From the NCBI RefSeq assembly GCF_900099775.1, contig NZ_FMTM01000003.1, forward strand, positions 124,001 through 188,000: DNA of 64,000 nucleotides, read 5' to 3'. This document shows, piece after piece, positions 1 through 8,126 of this stretch (position 1 is its first letter; each line of letters begins with the position of its first letter). Below the pieces are notes generated by a model. It was not told where the DNA came from and ran no database searches. It saw only the letters and a program-made list of their open reading frames with translations. The position numbers and the translations under genes were made by a program. Source of the DNA: Rhizobium mongolense subsp. loessense. GTDB taxonomy: Bacteria; Pseudomonadota; Alphaproteobacteria; Rhizobiales; Rhizobiaceae.

Positions 1-204
1 CCTTACCAGTCCATGTTCCTCCATTTCGCGTAGCTGCTGGATCAGCACCTTCTGCGTGATCTCCGGCATCATGCGTTTCAGCTCCGAGAGGCGCTTCGGG
101 CCGCAGAAAACGTAGTAGAGGATAACCGGTTTCCAGCGCCCGGCGATCACCTTTAGGGCGCGTTCGACCGGCAATTTGGGCAGTCTTTTGATGGGTTCAG
201 CCAT
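1..204 (-). CDS. HxlR-family transcriptional regulator, N-terminal part (runs off the window)
   Basis: The first 68 codons read from ATG at 204 leftwards with no stop before the window edge, so the C-terminus is missing. The protein begins MAEPIKRLPKLPVERALKVI and continues through GRWKPVILYYV, the conserved HxlR start in which a helix carrying a G-(K/R)-W motif leads into the winged helix. LSELKRMMPEITQKVL then matches the recognition-helix region. These are small dimeric DNA-binding proteins that usually control a divergent redox or detoxification gene. Here the neighbour 99 bases away on the other strand is a quinone oxidoreductase, which is the likely target. No N-terminal Cys of the YodB/HypR type is seen in the visible part, so I cannot say what it senses. 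Confidence 0.85.
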   Translation of the reverse strand, partial: MAEPIKRLPKLPVERALKVIAGRWKPVILYYVFCGPKRLSELKRMMPEITQKVLIQQLREMEEHGLVR

Positions 205-303
205 GGTCACTTCCTGGTGGGTATGGCACGAAAGAGTGTGTATTCCCGCCGCCGAGCTTACTGATAAAGCGCTGCTCACGCCATTCAAACGTGAGGTCTG
301 CCC

Positions 304-1269
304 ATGAAAGCCGTCCGCTACGACCATTTCGGTCCCCCTGAGGTTCTCAAGGTCGTCGAGCTGCCGAAACCGGCACCGCGCGAAGGCGACGTGCTCGTTC
401 GCGTCCGTACTGCAGGCGTCAACTACTTCGAAGTGCTGATGCGCGCCAACCGCTATGCGGTGACGCCGGAATTGCCGATGATCCCCGGTGTTGAAATCGC
501 GGGTGTTGTCGAGGCGGTAGGCGAGGGAGCTGATCCGGATGTCATCGGTGCTCGCGTTGCCGTTCCGCTTTTCGCGCTCGGGCGCGGTGAGGGCTATGCG
601 GAATACGTCGCCGTGCCGCGTGCGTCAGTGATCTTAATCCCCGACGCATTGTCCTTCGAGACGGCGGTTGCGCTGATGGTGCAGGGGCTGACGGCGCTGC
701 ATATGGTGCGGCAGGCGCCGCCACGCGACAAAACCGTTCTTGTCCACGCGGCCGCCGGGGGCGTTGGCTCGCTGCTGGTGCAATTGGCGAAGCGTGAGGG
801 CGCCGGATCGGTCATCGCGACGGCAAGCAGCGAGAAGAAGAGGTCGCTGGCCCGCACGCTCGGGGCGGATGCGGCGATCGACTATACATCCGAGGGCTGG
901 CAGGAGATCCTCCGTGAGAATGCACCCGTCGATCTGATCTACGATACGATCGGTGGCGAGGTGACACGTGCCTCCCTTGCAGCGCTTGCTCCGGGCGGAG
1001 AGCTTGTCTTTGCTGCACTGGGCCGCTTTCGGCTTGAGGTTGCCGACCTGAATTCCATGTTCGAGAAAAACCAGACGCTCAAGGGATTTGCACTGCTGCC
1101 TCTGTTAACTGGAACGCTGGCGGACGATCTCTCTGCGCTGTTTTCGCTTGCCGTCTCCGGCGGGCTATTCATCGCGGAGGGCGCGAGTTTTCCGCTCGAC
1201 AAGGCTGCCGATGCGCATCGCGCCATCGAAAGCCGAGGCGTCAGCGGCAAGGTCGTGGTGGTTCCGTAA
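304..1269 (+). CDS. Zinc-free MDR-family NAD(P)H:quinone oxidoreductase
   Basis: This 321-residue protein of the medium-chain dehydrogenase/reductase superfamily probably reduces quinones or enals with NADPH in the cytosol. The N-terminal GroES-like half opens MKAVRYDHFGPPEVL, typical of zeta-crystallin-like reductases. The Rossmann half carries AAAGGVGSLLVQLAK around residues 148-163, the AxxGGVG nucleotide-binding motif. The Cys/His zinc ligands of alcohol dehydrogenases are absent. The end SGKVVVVP is the family ending. The gene is divergent from an HxlR regulator, so induction by electrophiles is a reasonable inference. Its 3' end meets the convergent anti-sigma gene 3 bases away. The exact substrate cannot be read from the sequence. 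Confidence 0.85.
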   Translation: MKAVRYDHFGPPEVLKVVELPKPAPREGDVLVRVRTAGVNYFEVLMRANRYAVTPELPMIPGVEIAGVVEAVGEGADPDVIGARVAVPLFALGRGEGYAEYVAVPRASVILIPDALSFETAVALMVQGLTALHMVRQAPPRDKTVLVHAAAGGVGSLLVQLAKREGAGSVIATASSEKKRSLARTLGADAAIDYTSEGWQEILRENAPVDLIYDTIGGEVTRASLAALAPGGELVFAALGRFRLEVADLNSMFEKNQTLKGFALLPLLTGTLADDLSALFSLAVSGGLFIAEGASFPLDKAADAHRAIESRGVSGKVVVVP

Positions 1270-1272
1270 GGC

Positions 1273-2118
1273 TCAGATTGCGGTTGCGACTTCCATGGCG
1301 ATCTGGCTGAGCGAGGCTTCGGCGGAAGGTCCGGCCAGAACGTAGGAGGTGCCGGCATTGTGCCAGGTGATCAGGCCGATTTCGTCTCTGATTGTTTCCT
1401 TGAAATCTTCGGACTCGGGCGGCTGGGCATCCTTGCGGAAGCAGATGGAGATGAGATCGCCGTCCGTGCTCGTATAGACGAGCTGGCCGACCGGCTTTCC
1501 GTCGCCAAGAAGCACGCGGGCGCCTTGGAAGGTCCAGCCGTCGGTAGACAAGTCAGGCACGCGGAAGGCGACGCCGACCGTGGACGTCAGCCAGTTGGAG
1601 ATCTCCTCGGCCTGCGTAGAGGGTACCTCGACGATATGCCGCGGCTGGCGGATCATCAGGCGCTGGTAGGCGGTGATGTCGTTCAGCCAGTTTTTGCTGC
1701 TGGCATTGTCGTCAACGATCTGCGCCGTGCCATTGCCCGCGGGAGCGCCAGGGCTCGTGCCGGCGAGATAGCCGATGCCGCAGCCGACGATAAAAAGGAT
1801 GATCGCGGCGGCCAGCGCCTGCGTGCCGCTCGGCGCGAGCTTCATCGACGGGCGCGTGGTTCGCGGCGCGATCGGCGCCTTGGGCGGCTGGACGCTCTTG
1901 ATCGAGCGCACGAGCGCCAGTGGAACCGGCTCCTTAAGGATATCGTCCAGACGGCGGCGGCCGAAATCGGCGCCGTGACGCAACTTGTCGTAAAGCCGGC
2001 GCGCACCTTCGTCGGTGGCGAGGCGCTGCTCCAGCTCCTGCTTCTGTTCCGGCGTCGTTTCGCCGTCGAGAAGGGCAGTCAGCTGGGCATCAAGCGATAG
2101 TTTTTTGAAATCGGGCAA
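1273..2118 (-). CDS. Membrane anti-sigma factor of the adjacent ECF sigma factor
   Basis: A 281-residue protein with an N-terminal cytoplasmic zone (LDAQLTALLDGETTPEQKQELEQ, about residues 9-31) of the kind seen in anti-sigma proteins that count cell layers (LTALLDGE-type start). One hydrophobic segment follows at about 99-120 (ALAAAIILFIVGCGIGYLAG), and then a periplasmic domain of about 160 residues. It begins 3 bases after the stop of the ECF sigma gene, so the two are co-transcribed and probably translationally linked. By family analogy it holds the sigma factor at the membrane until a signal reaches the periplasmic part. I see no HxxxCxxC zinc motif, so it is not a ZAS-type anti-sigma factor. 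Confidence 0.8.
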   Translation of the reverse strand: MPDFKKLSLDAQLTALLDGETTPEQKQELEQRLATDEGARRLYDKLRHGADFGRRRLDDILKEPVPLALVRSIKSVQPPKAPIAPRTTRPSMKLAPSGTQALAAAIILFIVGCGIGYLAGTSPGAPAGNGTAQIVDDNASSKNWLNDITAYQRLMIRQPRHIVEVPSTQAEEISNWLTSTVGVAFRVPDLSTDGWTFQGARVLLGDGKPVGQLVYTSTDGDLISICFRKDAQPPESEDFKETIRDEIGLITWHNAGTSYVLAGPSAEASLSQIAMEVATAI

Positions 2119-2121
2119 AGT

Positions 2122-2628
2122 TCAGTACCTGTGAGGATGGTCGTCGGCGTGGCTTGCGAAGTGCAGCCGCGCCGCGGCAAGCTGCGCGGGCACGCTGCCG
2201 GCCGAAATGCCCATGATGTCGGCGGTCTGCTGATAGGTATGTCCTTCGACAGCGACGAGCAGGAAGACGCTCGAAATGCCTTCGGGCATTTCGGCGAGCA
2301 TGCGGTGTATGGCATCGGTATCGGCGACGGCTGCGCGGTCGCGCGCCGCGTCGCGGATATCCGTGACGTTGCCTTTGGAAGCCGGTCGCGCCTTGCGTCT
2401 GCGGCCATCGTCGCTCCACTGTTGGCGGGCGAGCGTGTAAATCCAGCTTTCGAGTCGGCCTTCGCCGCTCCACTGGGGGCTCTTCGCCACCGCACGCTGA
2501 CAGACCGCCTGCACCAGATCGTCGGCAGCAGCCGCATCGCCGGCAAGCGTCATCGCGAAGCGCCGCAGCCGCGGGAGCAGGCCCACCAGGTCGCGTCGGA
2601 TATCGATGGTCGTTACAGGCTGACGCAT
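2122..2628 (-). CDS. ECF-type RNA polymerase sigma factor
   Basis: A 168-residue protein with only the two regions expected of an extracytoplasmic-function sigma factor. Sigma-2 spans about residues 10-75: LPRLRRFAMTLAGDAAAADDL, then WIYTLARQQWSDDGRRRKAR. Sigma-4 spans about 110-160: ML-EMPEGISSVFLLVAVEGHTY, then IMGISAGSVPAQLAAAR as the helix-turn-helix. The start is ATG at 2628. The anti-sigma gene follows immediately, so this is a standard partner-switched pair that responds to envelope or oxidative signals. Such pairs normally activate their own promoter. The 167 bases upstream (2629-2795) include an AT-rich stretch near 2690 but no motif I can assign firmly. Confidence 0.88.
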   Translation of the reverse strand: MRQPVTTIDIRRDLVGLLPRLRRFAMTLAGDAAAADDLVQAVCQRAVAKSPQWSGEGRLESWIYTLARQQWSDDGRRRKARPASKGNVTDIRDAARDRAAVADTDAIHRMLAEMPEGISSVFLLVAVEGHTYQQTADIMGISAGSVPAQLAAARLHFASHADDHPHRY

Positions 2629-2795
2629 AGTCTCATTTCATGAATGTGTTGGGGCGAAGCACCCGATGTGGGCCAAGCTTATATATCGTGGAAGTGACCT
2701 TTATGGAACAATTTTGCACTGCCGCGCAAGAAGAAGAGGGCGCGGTCGAAGAATTCCCAAAGGTTTCTCTCTTGGTCGCCGGAGCAGGCCCCGTT

Positions 2796-3356
2796 TCAAT
2801 AGGTCCGGTAGCCGTTCAGGCTCTGCAATAGCGCCCGATAAGCCCAGGTGTTTTCGCCGCCGCGGTCGCGAATTTCGACGAGCTGGACGCGGGCGCCCGG
2901 GATGTCGCCTTGTTCGGCCAAGGCCTGGCCCATGTATGATCGTGCGAGGATATAATTTTCGTCCGCTTGCAGCGCCTTGCGGTAATAGGACATTCCGAGC
3001 TCCATCCGGCCCGCCTTGCGGTTTGCATAGCCGAGATAGTTCAGGATGCGCGGATCGTTCTTGTTCCTGGCGAGGTTCAAGACGGTGATGGCATTTTCAT
3101 ATTGGCCGGCATAGGCGAATTCGCGCGCTGCCTCGTAGAGGTCGTCGTCGTTAAAGCCGCTCTTCTTCGGCGCGACGCATTCCTTTCTCTTCTTGTCCCA
3201 CACCTTGCCATCGGAGCATTTGGTCGTGGTTTCGGTCTTTGGAGGCGGGCTCGTCTCGTCGCTTTCGTCACCGACGGCGAAGGCCGGTGCCGAGAGCCCG
3301 GCCGCAAGGCCGAGGGCGAAGGTGAGACGGCAGATGCGGTTTGCTGCGGCGCGCAT
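2796..3356 (-). CDS. Secreted TPR-repeat protein
   Basis: A 186-residue protein with a Sec signal peptide (hydrophobic core about residues 10-24, likely cut after AFA at 27). A short Cys-containing linker follows (CSDGKVWDKKRKECV, about 47-61), then about three tetratricopeptide-like units from about residue 68: YEAAREFAYAGQYENAITVL, ILNYLGYANRKAGRMELGMS and YILARSYMGQALAEQGD. It is probably a periplasmic scaffold. The two Cys in the linker could form a disulfide. It is transcribed alone. Two GATTC sites 21 bases apart lie just upstream (3465 and 3486). The family is widespread in rhizobia without an assigned function. Confidence 0.75.
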   Translation of the reverse strand: MRAAANRICRLTFALGLAAGLSAPAFAVGDESDETSPPPKTETTTKCSDGKVWDKKRKECVAPKKSGFNDDDLYEAAREFAYAGQYENAITVLNLARNKNDPRILNYLGYANRKAGRMELGMSYYRKALQADENYILARSYMGQALAEQGDIPGARVQLVEIRDRGGENTWAYRALLQSLNGYRTY

Positions 3357-3464
3357 GGCTTGCTCCCTGATCGGCGGCGGTTGCGGCCGGATTGTACAGT
3401 GGGATTTGGAAATACCAAGGGCTTAAGCATCGCCCGGCGGAAAATCGCAGCGGCTTCAGAAAAT

Positions 3465-3490
3465 GATTCAAAAAGCGGCGAAAAAGATTC
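3465..3490. promoter_or_regulatory. Paired GATTC (CcrM-type GANTC) sites upstream of the TPR gene
   Basis: GATTC occurs at 3465-3469 and again at 3486-3490, exactly 21 bases apart, each after an A-run. The pair sits about 110-130 bases upstream of the TPR gene start in the 145-base gap before the metallophosphoesterase end. GANTC is the target of the cell-cycle methylase CcrM in alphaproteobacteria. A second pair with the same spacing lies near 61572. Whether either pair is functional is inference. Confidence 0.3.
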
Positions 3491-3501
3491 CGCTTTTCCA
3501 T

Positions 3502-4422
3502 CTAAAGCTTGAAAATATCGATACTTTCCGACGAAACTCCATCGCCCATGTCGTTCAAGCTGAAGCGTTCGCCCCTTAGTTCCCAGGCGCCGGGCGAACC
3601 GTCGATGCTGAAGAGATTATAGGCGGCTCGGGGCTTCAAGCCACCCGGTCCCTGCGAGGCGGAAGCAATGCCGACCACAGGCACGGGACCGGTCTGGCCG
3701 CGCAGCCAGTGGAGCGTATTGAGGTGCGTATGGCCGTGGAGCACGAGTTCTGCTCCACCGGTCGAGACGACGGCGGCAAAGCGGCGGATGCCGATCATCC
3801 GCTTGTAGAAAGCGGTCGCGCCGCGGATCGGCGGGTGGTGGATCATGACGACGCGAAAGAGGCCGGCTTCACCGGCCGCGCGGAGCATGTTGACGGTCTC
3901 GCGGGCCTGCCGCTGGCTAAAGAAGCCGCTGGCGGCAAATGGTGGCGTGGCGACGGCCGTCGAGCAGCCGACGAGCGCGACTTTGCCGCGGACGCGGAGA
4001 TAGGGAAAGATGTGCTTGTCCTCCTCCCATTCGGCTGGGGCGAGATCGCCGCGCACATAGTCATACCAGGCGCGCATCGATTTCTCGTAGGCGCCGGGCA
4101 CATAGGCGTCGTGATTGCCTGGAACCACGGAGGTTTCCGCCGGTTCTCCGAGCGCGCGAAGCCAGGCGGCGGCAGAGCGGATCTCAATGCCGCTTGCGAG
4201 ATTCACCAGGTCGCCGGTCACGGCCAGGTGGTCCGCATGGCGCGCACGGATATCCTCCAGGAGCAGATCCAGCGTGCCACCGAAAAGATGCTTGCGCCTG
4301 TGGCGGTGCCAGTTCACAAAACCGGTAATGCGCTTCGAGAAAAGCTCGCGGAATGAAAGATTGGGAAGTGGGCCGAGGTGGATATCCGAGATATGCGCGA
4401 GCTTGAACATGCTACGAGACAT
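3502..4422 (-). CDS. Calcineurin-like metallophosphoesterase
   Basis: A 306-residue cytosolic protein with the full set of metallophosphoesterase motifs: FKLAHISDIHLGP near the N-terminus (D-x-H), LAVTGDLVN at about residue 64 (GD), VVPGNHDAY at about 97 (GNHD), MIHHPPI at about 193 and VLHGHTHLN at about 232 (GHxH). These bind the two metal ions. It is likely to hydrolyse phosphomono- or phosphodiesters; the nearest named types are Icc/CpdA-like, but the substrate cannot be assigned. ATG at 4422 or ATG at 4410 could be the start, and neither has a strong Shine-Dalgarno sequence. It is divergent from the Nudix gene at 4482, sharing a 59-base promoter region. Confidence 0.85.
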   Translation of the reverse strand: MSRSMFKLAHISDIHLGPLPNLSFRELFSKRITGFVNWHRHRRKHLFGGTLDLLLEDIRARHADHLAVTGDLVNLASGIEIRSAAAWLRALGEPAETSVVPGNHDAYVPGAYEKSMRAWYDYVRGDLAPAEWEEDKHIFPYLRVRGKVALVGCSTAVATPPFAASGFFSQRQARETVNMLRAAGEAGLFRVVMIHHPPIRGATAFYKRMIGIRRFAAVVSTGGAELVLHGHTHLNTLHWLRGQTGPVPVVGIASASQGPGGLKPRAAYNLFSIDGSPGAWELRGERFSLNDMGDGVSSESIDIFKL

Positions 4423-4481
4423 AGACCAGGATATTTACAAATCAAACACATCCGATTGAACGAAATAGTGAAAACAGAACC

Positions 4482-4961
4482 ATGACGATCAAGGAAATCA
4501 GGCCCTGGCAATCCAAGCTGCTGATGCGGATCGTGCATGGCTATTTCGCGCTCGCGCGCGGCATGACCATGGGTGTGCGGGCGGCCTGTTTCGATTCCTC
4601 GGGGCGGATTTTTCTCGTCCGCCACAGCTACATTCCCGGCTGGCATATGCCTGGCGGCGGGCTGGAGCGCAACGAGACGGCTGAGGAAGCGCTGATCAAG
4701 GAACTGCGCGAGGAGGGCAACCTCAAAATTATCGGCAGGCCGCAGCTCTTCCATGTCTATTTCAACGCATCGGCGAGCCGGCGCGATCATGTGGTCTTTT
4801 ACCGCGCCGAGGTCGAGCAGACCGCGCCGCGCAAGCCGGATCGCGAAATTGTCGAATGCGGCTTCTTCGCGCTCGACGGTCTGCCGGACGGCACGACTGA
4901 AGCGACGAGGCGCAGGCTGAGGGAGTTGAGCGGCGAAGAGCCCGCCGCTCATTTCTGGTAG
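4482..4961 (+). CDS. Nudix hydrolase with a non-canonical Nudix box
   Basis: A 159-residue Nudix-fold protein. The fold is evident from GVRAACFDSSGRIFLVRHSY, WHMPGGGLERNETAEEAL and KELREEGNLKI (about residues 58-86). The catalytic box normally reads G-x5-E-x7-R-E-U-x-E-E-x-G-U. Here the Arg before the catalytic Glu is Lys and the final Gly is Asn, while the metal-binding REUxEE glutamates remain. The product may therefore still hydrolyse a nucleoside diphosphate derivative, with altered efficiency. Its start is well placed and its end abuts the convergent glutathionyl-hydroquinone reductase gene 2 bases away. The substrate is unknown. Confidence 0.8.
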   Translation: MTIKEIRPWQSKLLMRIVHGYFALARGMTMGVRAACFDSSGRIFLVRHSYIPGWHMPGGGLERNETAEEALIKELREEGNLKIIGRPQLFHVYFNASASRRDHVVFYRAEVEQTAPRKPDREIVECGFFALDGLPDGTTEATRRRLRELSGEEPAAHFW

Positions 4962-4963
4962 AT

Positions 4964-5953
4964 TCACGCTGCATCGGCGAGCTTGGCGCGGCCGTGCAGT
5001 CGGTCGAGATCGAGAGTCGGCCCGACCGGGACCAGGCCCGTCGGATTGATCGCCCTGTGGCTGCGGTAATAGTGTTCCTTGATGTGGCGCAGGTTCACCG
5101 TCTCCTTGACGCCCGGCGTCTGATAAAGATCTCGCAGGTAGCCCGACAGGTTCTTGTAGTCTTCAATGCGGCGGATGTTGCACTTGAAGTGGCCGACATA
5201 GACCGTATCGAAGCGCGCCAGCGTCGTGAACAGCCGCCAGTCGGCTTCCGTCAGCCGGTCGCCGAAGAGATAGCGGCTTTTGCTAAGACGCTCGTCCAGC
5301 ATGTCCAGCGTTTCGAAAATCTTCACGACATTCTCTTCGTAGGCTTCCTGCGTCGTTGCAAAGCCGGCCTTGTAGACGCCGTTGTTGACGGTGTCGTAGA
5401 CGATCGCATTCAGCGCATCGATATCGGCGCGGAGATGGGCGGGATAAAAATCCGTCTTCGAATCGGTCAGGCCGTCGAAGGCGCTGTTGAACATGCGGAT
5501 GATCTCGGCTGATTCATTGTTGACGATCGTGCCGGTCTTCTTGTCCCAGAGCACGGGAACGGTGACGCGGCCGGAATAGTGCGGATCGGCCTTCACGTAG
5601 ATCTCGAAGAGGGTCCTTGCACCGTAAAGGTGATCGCCAGTCGCGCCGTCGCCGATTTTGAATTCCCAGCCGTTCTCGGCCATCAGCGGATCGACGACGG
5701 ACACGGAGATGATGTCATCGAGCTTCTTCAGTTTGCGGAAAATGAGCGTGCGGTGTGCCCAGGGGCAGGCGAGTGAGACATAGAGATGATAGCGGTCAGC
5801 CTCTGCCTTGAAGCCGCCGGTGCCCGTCGGTCCGGCCTCTCCAGTGGCCGTGATCCAATTGCGGAACTGAGAGGCCGCGCGCTTGAAGTGGCCCTTCGTT
5901 TCCTTCGTATCGTACCAGACGTCCTGCCAGACGCCATCGACCAGCATGCCCAT
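4964..5953 (-). CDS. Glutathionyl-hydroquinone reductase (YqjG/ECM4-type, Xi-class GST)
   Basis: A 329-residue protein, the normal length for S-glutathionyl-hydroquinone reductases, which remove glutathione from glutathionyl-hydroquinones. The thioredoxin-fold half holds the catalytic Cys in SLACPWAHRT (about residue 63), the hallmark CPWA motif of the Xi class. VPVLWDKKTGTIVNNESAEI is the glutathione-binding cis-Pro and ESAEI region. The C-terminal helical half includes LFGDRLTEADWRLFTTLARFD. Start is ATG at 5953. The upstream gap contains two palindromes that may regulate it or the divergent acetyltransferase gene. Confidence 0.92.
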   Translation of the reverse strand: MGMLVDGVWQDVWYDTKETKGHFKRAASQFRNWITATGEAGPTGTGGFKAEADRYHLYVSLACPWAHRTLIFRKLKKLDDIISVSVVDPLMAENGWEFKIGDGATGDHLYGARTLFEIYVKADPHYSGRVTVPVLWDKKTGTIVNNESAEIIRMFNSAFDGLTDSKTDFYPAHLRADIDALNAIVYDTVNNGVYKAGFATTQEAYEENVVKIFETLDMLDERLSKSRYLFGDRLTEADWRLFTTLARFDTVYVGHFKCNIRRIEDYKNLSGYLRDLYQTPGVKETVNLRHIKEHYYRSHRAINPTGLVPVGPTLDLDRLHGRAKLADAA

Positions 5954-6006
5954 TGTGCGCTTCCTTCAAATTCGTCGTTGGCGGAAACATATTGCACGCG
6001 GCCGAT

Positions 6007-6064
6007 CTTTGCAGGGGTGCAAAGACTGAACAGTGCGTCACAAATGTTTTTTCGGTGACGTCAC
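6007..6064. promoter_or_regulatory. Two palindromes in the divergent GST/GNAT promoter region
   Basis: The 277-base gap between the two divergent genes holds CTTTGCA-GGGG-TGCAAAG at 6007-6024 (perfect 7-base arms) and the 10-base palindrome GTGACGTCAC at 6055-6064. Both lie 54-110 bases upstream of the reductase start, where an operator would be expected. The first could instead be a small hairpin. No regulator gene adjoins, so the binding protein is unknown. Confidence 0.3.
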
Positions 6065-6230
6065 TTTGCGTTGGACGAGGGAAATTTTTCCTGCTATCGG
6101 CCTTTTCACATTTTCTCAGGAACCCGATTTGATTTACGCATCCAGAAATCTGCGACGACGCTGATGTTCCCGAACGCCTAAGTGCGTGCTCGAAAGTCAT
6201 CACTTCCGTCTATCCGGTTTCTGTCTCATC

Positions 6231-6731
6231 ATGCACAAGCACGATCTGGTCTACCTCACTGAGGATGCGTCTCACGACGCGGCTATCGAACACATCAACG
6301 AAGAAGCATTCGGCCCCGGCCGGCACACGCGTGCCGCTGCCCGCATCCGCGAGCAGGGGCCGCACGATCTGTCGCTCTCCTTCATCTGTACCGATGACGG
6401 CGAAACGATCGCCTCGGTCAGAATGACGCCGGTCATGGCGGGCGATGTTAAAGGACACCTGCTCGGACCGCTCGCCGTCCGGCCATCGCACAAGAATATG
6501 GGCATCGGCCGCGAACTCGTGCGGATCGCGGTGGAGGCGGCAAGGCGCAACGGCTCCGAAGCCGTCATCCTTGTCGGCGATCCGCCGTATTATTGCCCGC
6601 TCGGCTTCGAGAAGGTTGCCTACAACGCGCTCTCCTTTCCAGGGCCAGTCGATCCTGCCCGCGTTCTGGTCGTTCCGATTGCCGAAGATGTCCATCAGCG
6701 TCTCAAGGGTATAATCGGTTGGCGTGCATAG
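6231..6731 (+). CDS. GNAT-family N-acetyltransferase (YhbS-like)
   Basis: A 166-residue acetyltransferase. The acetyl-CoA-binding motif A is clear: LGPLAVRPSHKNMGIGRELVRIAV at about residues 78-101 contains the Q/R-x-x-G-x-G/A-type loop, here NMGIG. EAVILVGDPPYYCPLGFEKV (about 109-128) is typical of the YhbS branch. A longer reading from 6186 would add 15 residues of poor quality; ATG at 6231 gives the family length. The acceptor substrate is unknown. The gene ends about 90 bases before the broken MFS transporter. Confidence 0.82.
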   Translation: MHKHDLVYLTEDASHDAAIEHINEEAFGPGRHTRAAARIREQGPHDLSLSFICTDDGETIASVRMTPVMAGDVKGHLLGPLAVRPSHKNMGIGRELVRIAVEAARRNGSEAVILVGDPPYYCPLGFEKVAYNALSFPGPVDPARVLVVPIAEDVHQRLKGIIGWRA

Positions 6732-6819
6732 GTCATATGTTCTATCGCTGATTTTCCCTGAACCTCACTTTGCGCGAGGTTTCGGCAGCTTGGTGGAGGG
6801 CGGCACGAGCGGAATTTCG

Positions 6820-8119
6820 ATGGACGAGGCGCTGGATCGCGCCGGGAGAGGCGCATTTCAGCGGCGGCTGATGGCGATTTTCGGGCTTGTCTCGGCGGCC
6901 GACGCCATGCAGGTGCTAGCCGTCGGCTTCACGGCCGCTTCGATCGCCGCCACGTTCCAGCTGACGGTCCCACAGGCACTGCAGACCGGAACGCTTTTCT
7001 TCCTCGGCATGCTGATCGGCGCCGTCGTCTTCGGCCGGCTCGCCGACAGGGTGGGCCGACGCTCCGCGCCGATCCTGACGGTCGCCTGTGATGCCTTGTT
7101 TGGTACGCTTTCGATCTTCGCCTCCGGATTTCACCAGCCTTCTCGCTCTACGCTTCTTAACGGGGATGGCCGTTGGGGGTACGTTGCCGGTCGACTATGC
7201 GATATGGCGGAATTTCTGCCCGCAAAGAACCGAGGCCGTTGGCTCGTCGTGCTCGAGGGGTTCTGGGCGGTCGGCACGTTGATCGTTGCGCTTGCCGCAT
7301 GGGCTGCAAGCGTCGCCGGCGTTGCCGATGCGTGGCGCTACATCTTTGCCGTGACGGCGCTGCCTGCCATCTTCGGCATCGGGCTTCGCTTCTTCGTGCC
7401 GGAATCGCCACTCTATCTGTTGCGAACAGGCCGTGCCGAAGAGGCCAAGGCGATCGTCAACCGAATGCTGAAACGCAATGGCAGGGCCGGAGCTTGCCCC
7501 CGCCGATCAGATTGTGCCGGCCCCGCATGCGCCTTCAGAGGGGATCTTCTCTGCCTCGCTTCGCCGCCGCAGTCTGATGATCCTAGCGATATGGTTTCTC
7601 GTTTCGGTCTCCTATTACGGCGTCTTCACCTGGATGCCTGCAAGGCTTGCCGGCGAGGGCTTCGGTTTCGTGCGCGGCTATGGCTTTCTCGTCTTCGTGG
7701 CGCTCGCCCAGATACCGGGCTACGCGCTGGCGGCCTACGGTGTCGAGAAATGGGGACGGCGGCCAACGCTGATCGGCTTTTGTCTGCTTTCGGCGGCGGG
7801 ATGCCTGCTTTTGGTGCTTTCGCCCGATGACGTGCTGATCGGCGCATCGCTGCTGATCATGAGCTTCGCGCTGCTCGGTACTTGGGGCGCGCTTTACGCC
7901 TATACGCCCGAGCTCTACCCGACGGCATCGCGCGCCACCGGAATGGGGACGGCAGGCGCCATGGCTCGGCTCGGCGGGCTTGCCGCACCGTCGCTGATGA
8001 CATTCGTCGTGTCGCTGGGTCTCGGTATCGCCATCGGGCTATTTGCAGCGCTGCTGGTAGTGGCTGCGGTCGCCGCGCTTGCGATCGATGCAGAAGCGCG
8101 GCGGGTCTCGCTCGCCTAA
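6820..8119 (+). pseudogene. MFS transporter broken by three single-base frameshifts
   Basis: Start MDEALDRAGRGAFQRRLMAI at 6820; the 12-helix major-facilitator signature G-R-L-A-D-R-V-G-R-R follows TM2. The coding frame changes three times: an extra T in the run at 7129-7131, a missing base at 7207/7208 and an extra G in the run at 7484-7486. Repairing them restores one continuous transporter of roughly 430 residues: ...[15 protein letters not shown]..., ...[15 protein letters not shown]... and ...KRNGRPELAPADQ.... The first two shifts nearly cancel, so only about 25 residues would be garbled, but the third truncates the protein. Substrate specificity is not evident; PESPLYLLRTGRAEEA suggests the sugar/aromatic-acid porter side. 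Homopolymer sequencing errors are an alternative explanation. Confidence 0.8.
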
Positions 8120-8126
8120 GCGAGAC
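8105..8126. terminator. Hairpin between convergent MFS gene and vWA-like gene
   Basis: GTCTCGCT at 8105-8112 and AGCGAGAC at 8119-8126 form a perfect 8-base stem with a 6-base loop, covering the MFS stop codon and ending just before the convergent gene's stop. No strong T-run follows on either side, so it is a plausible but weak bidirectional terminator. Confidence 0.45.

Noticed and set aside
2701-2730. GGAAC-type EcfG -35 near the sigma-factor gene
   Set aside because: GGAAC at about 2704 reads on the plus strand where no gene follows, and no CGTT lies at 16-17 bases.
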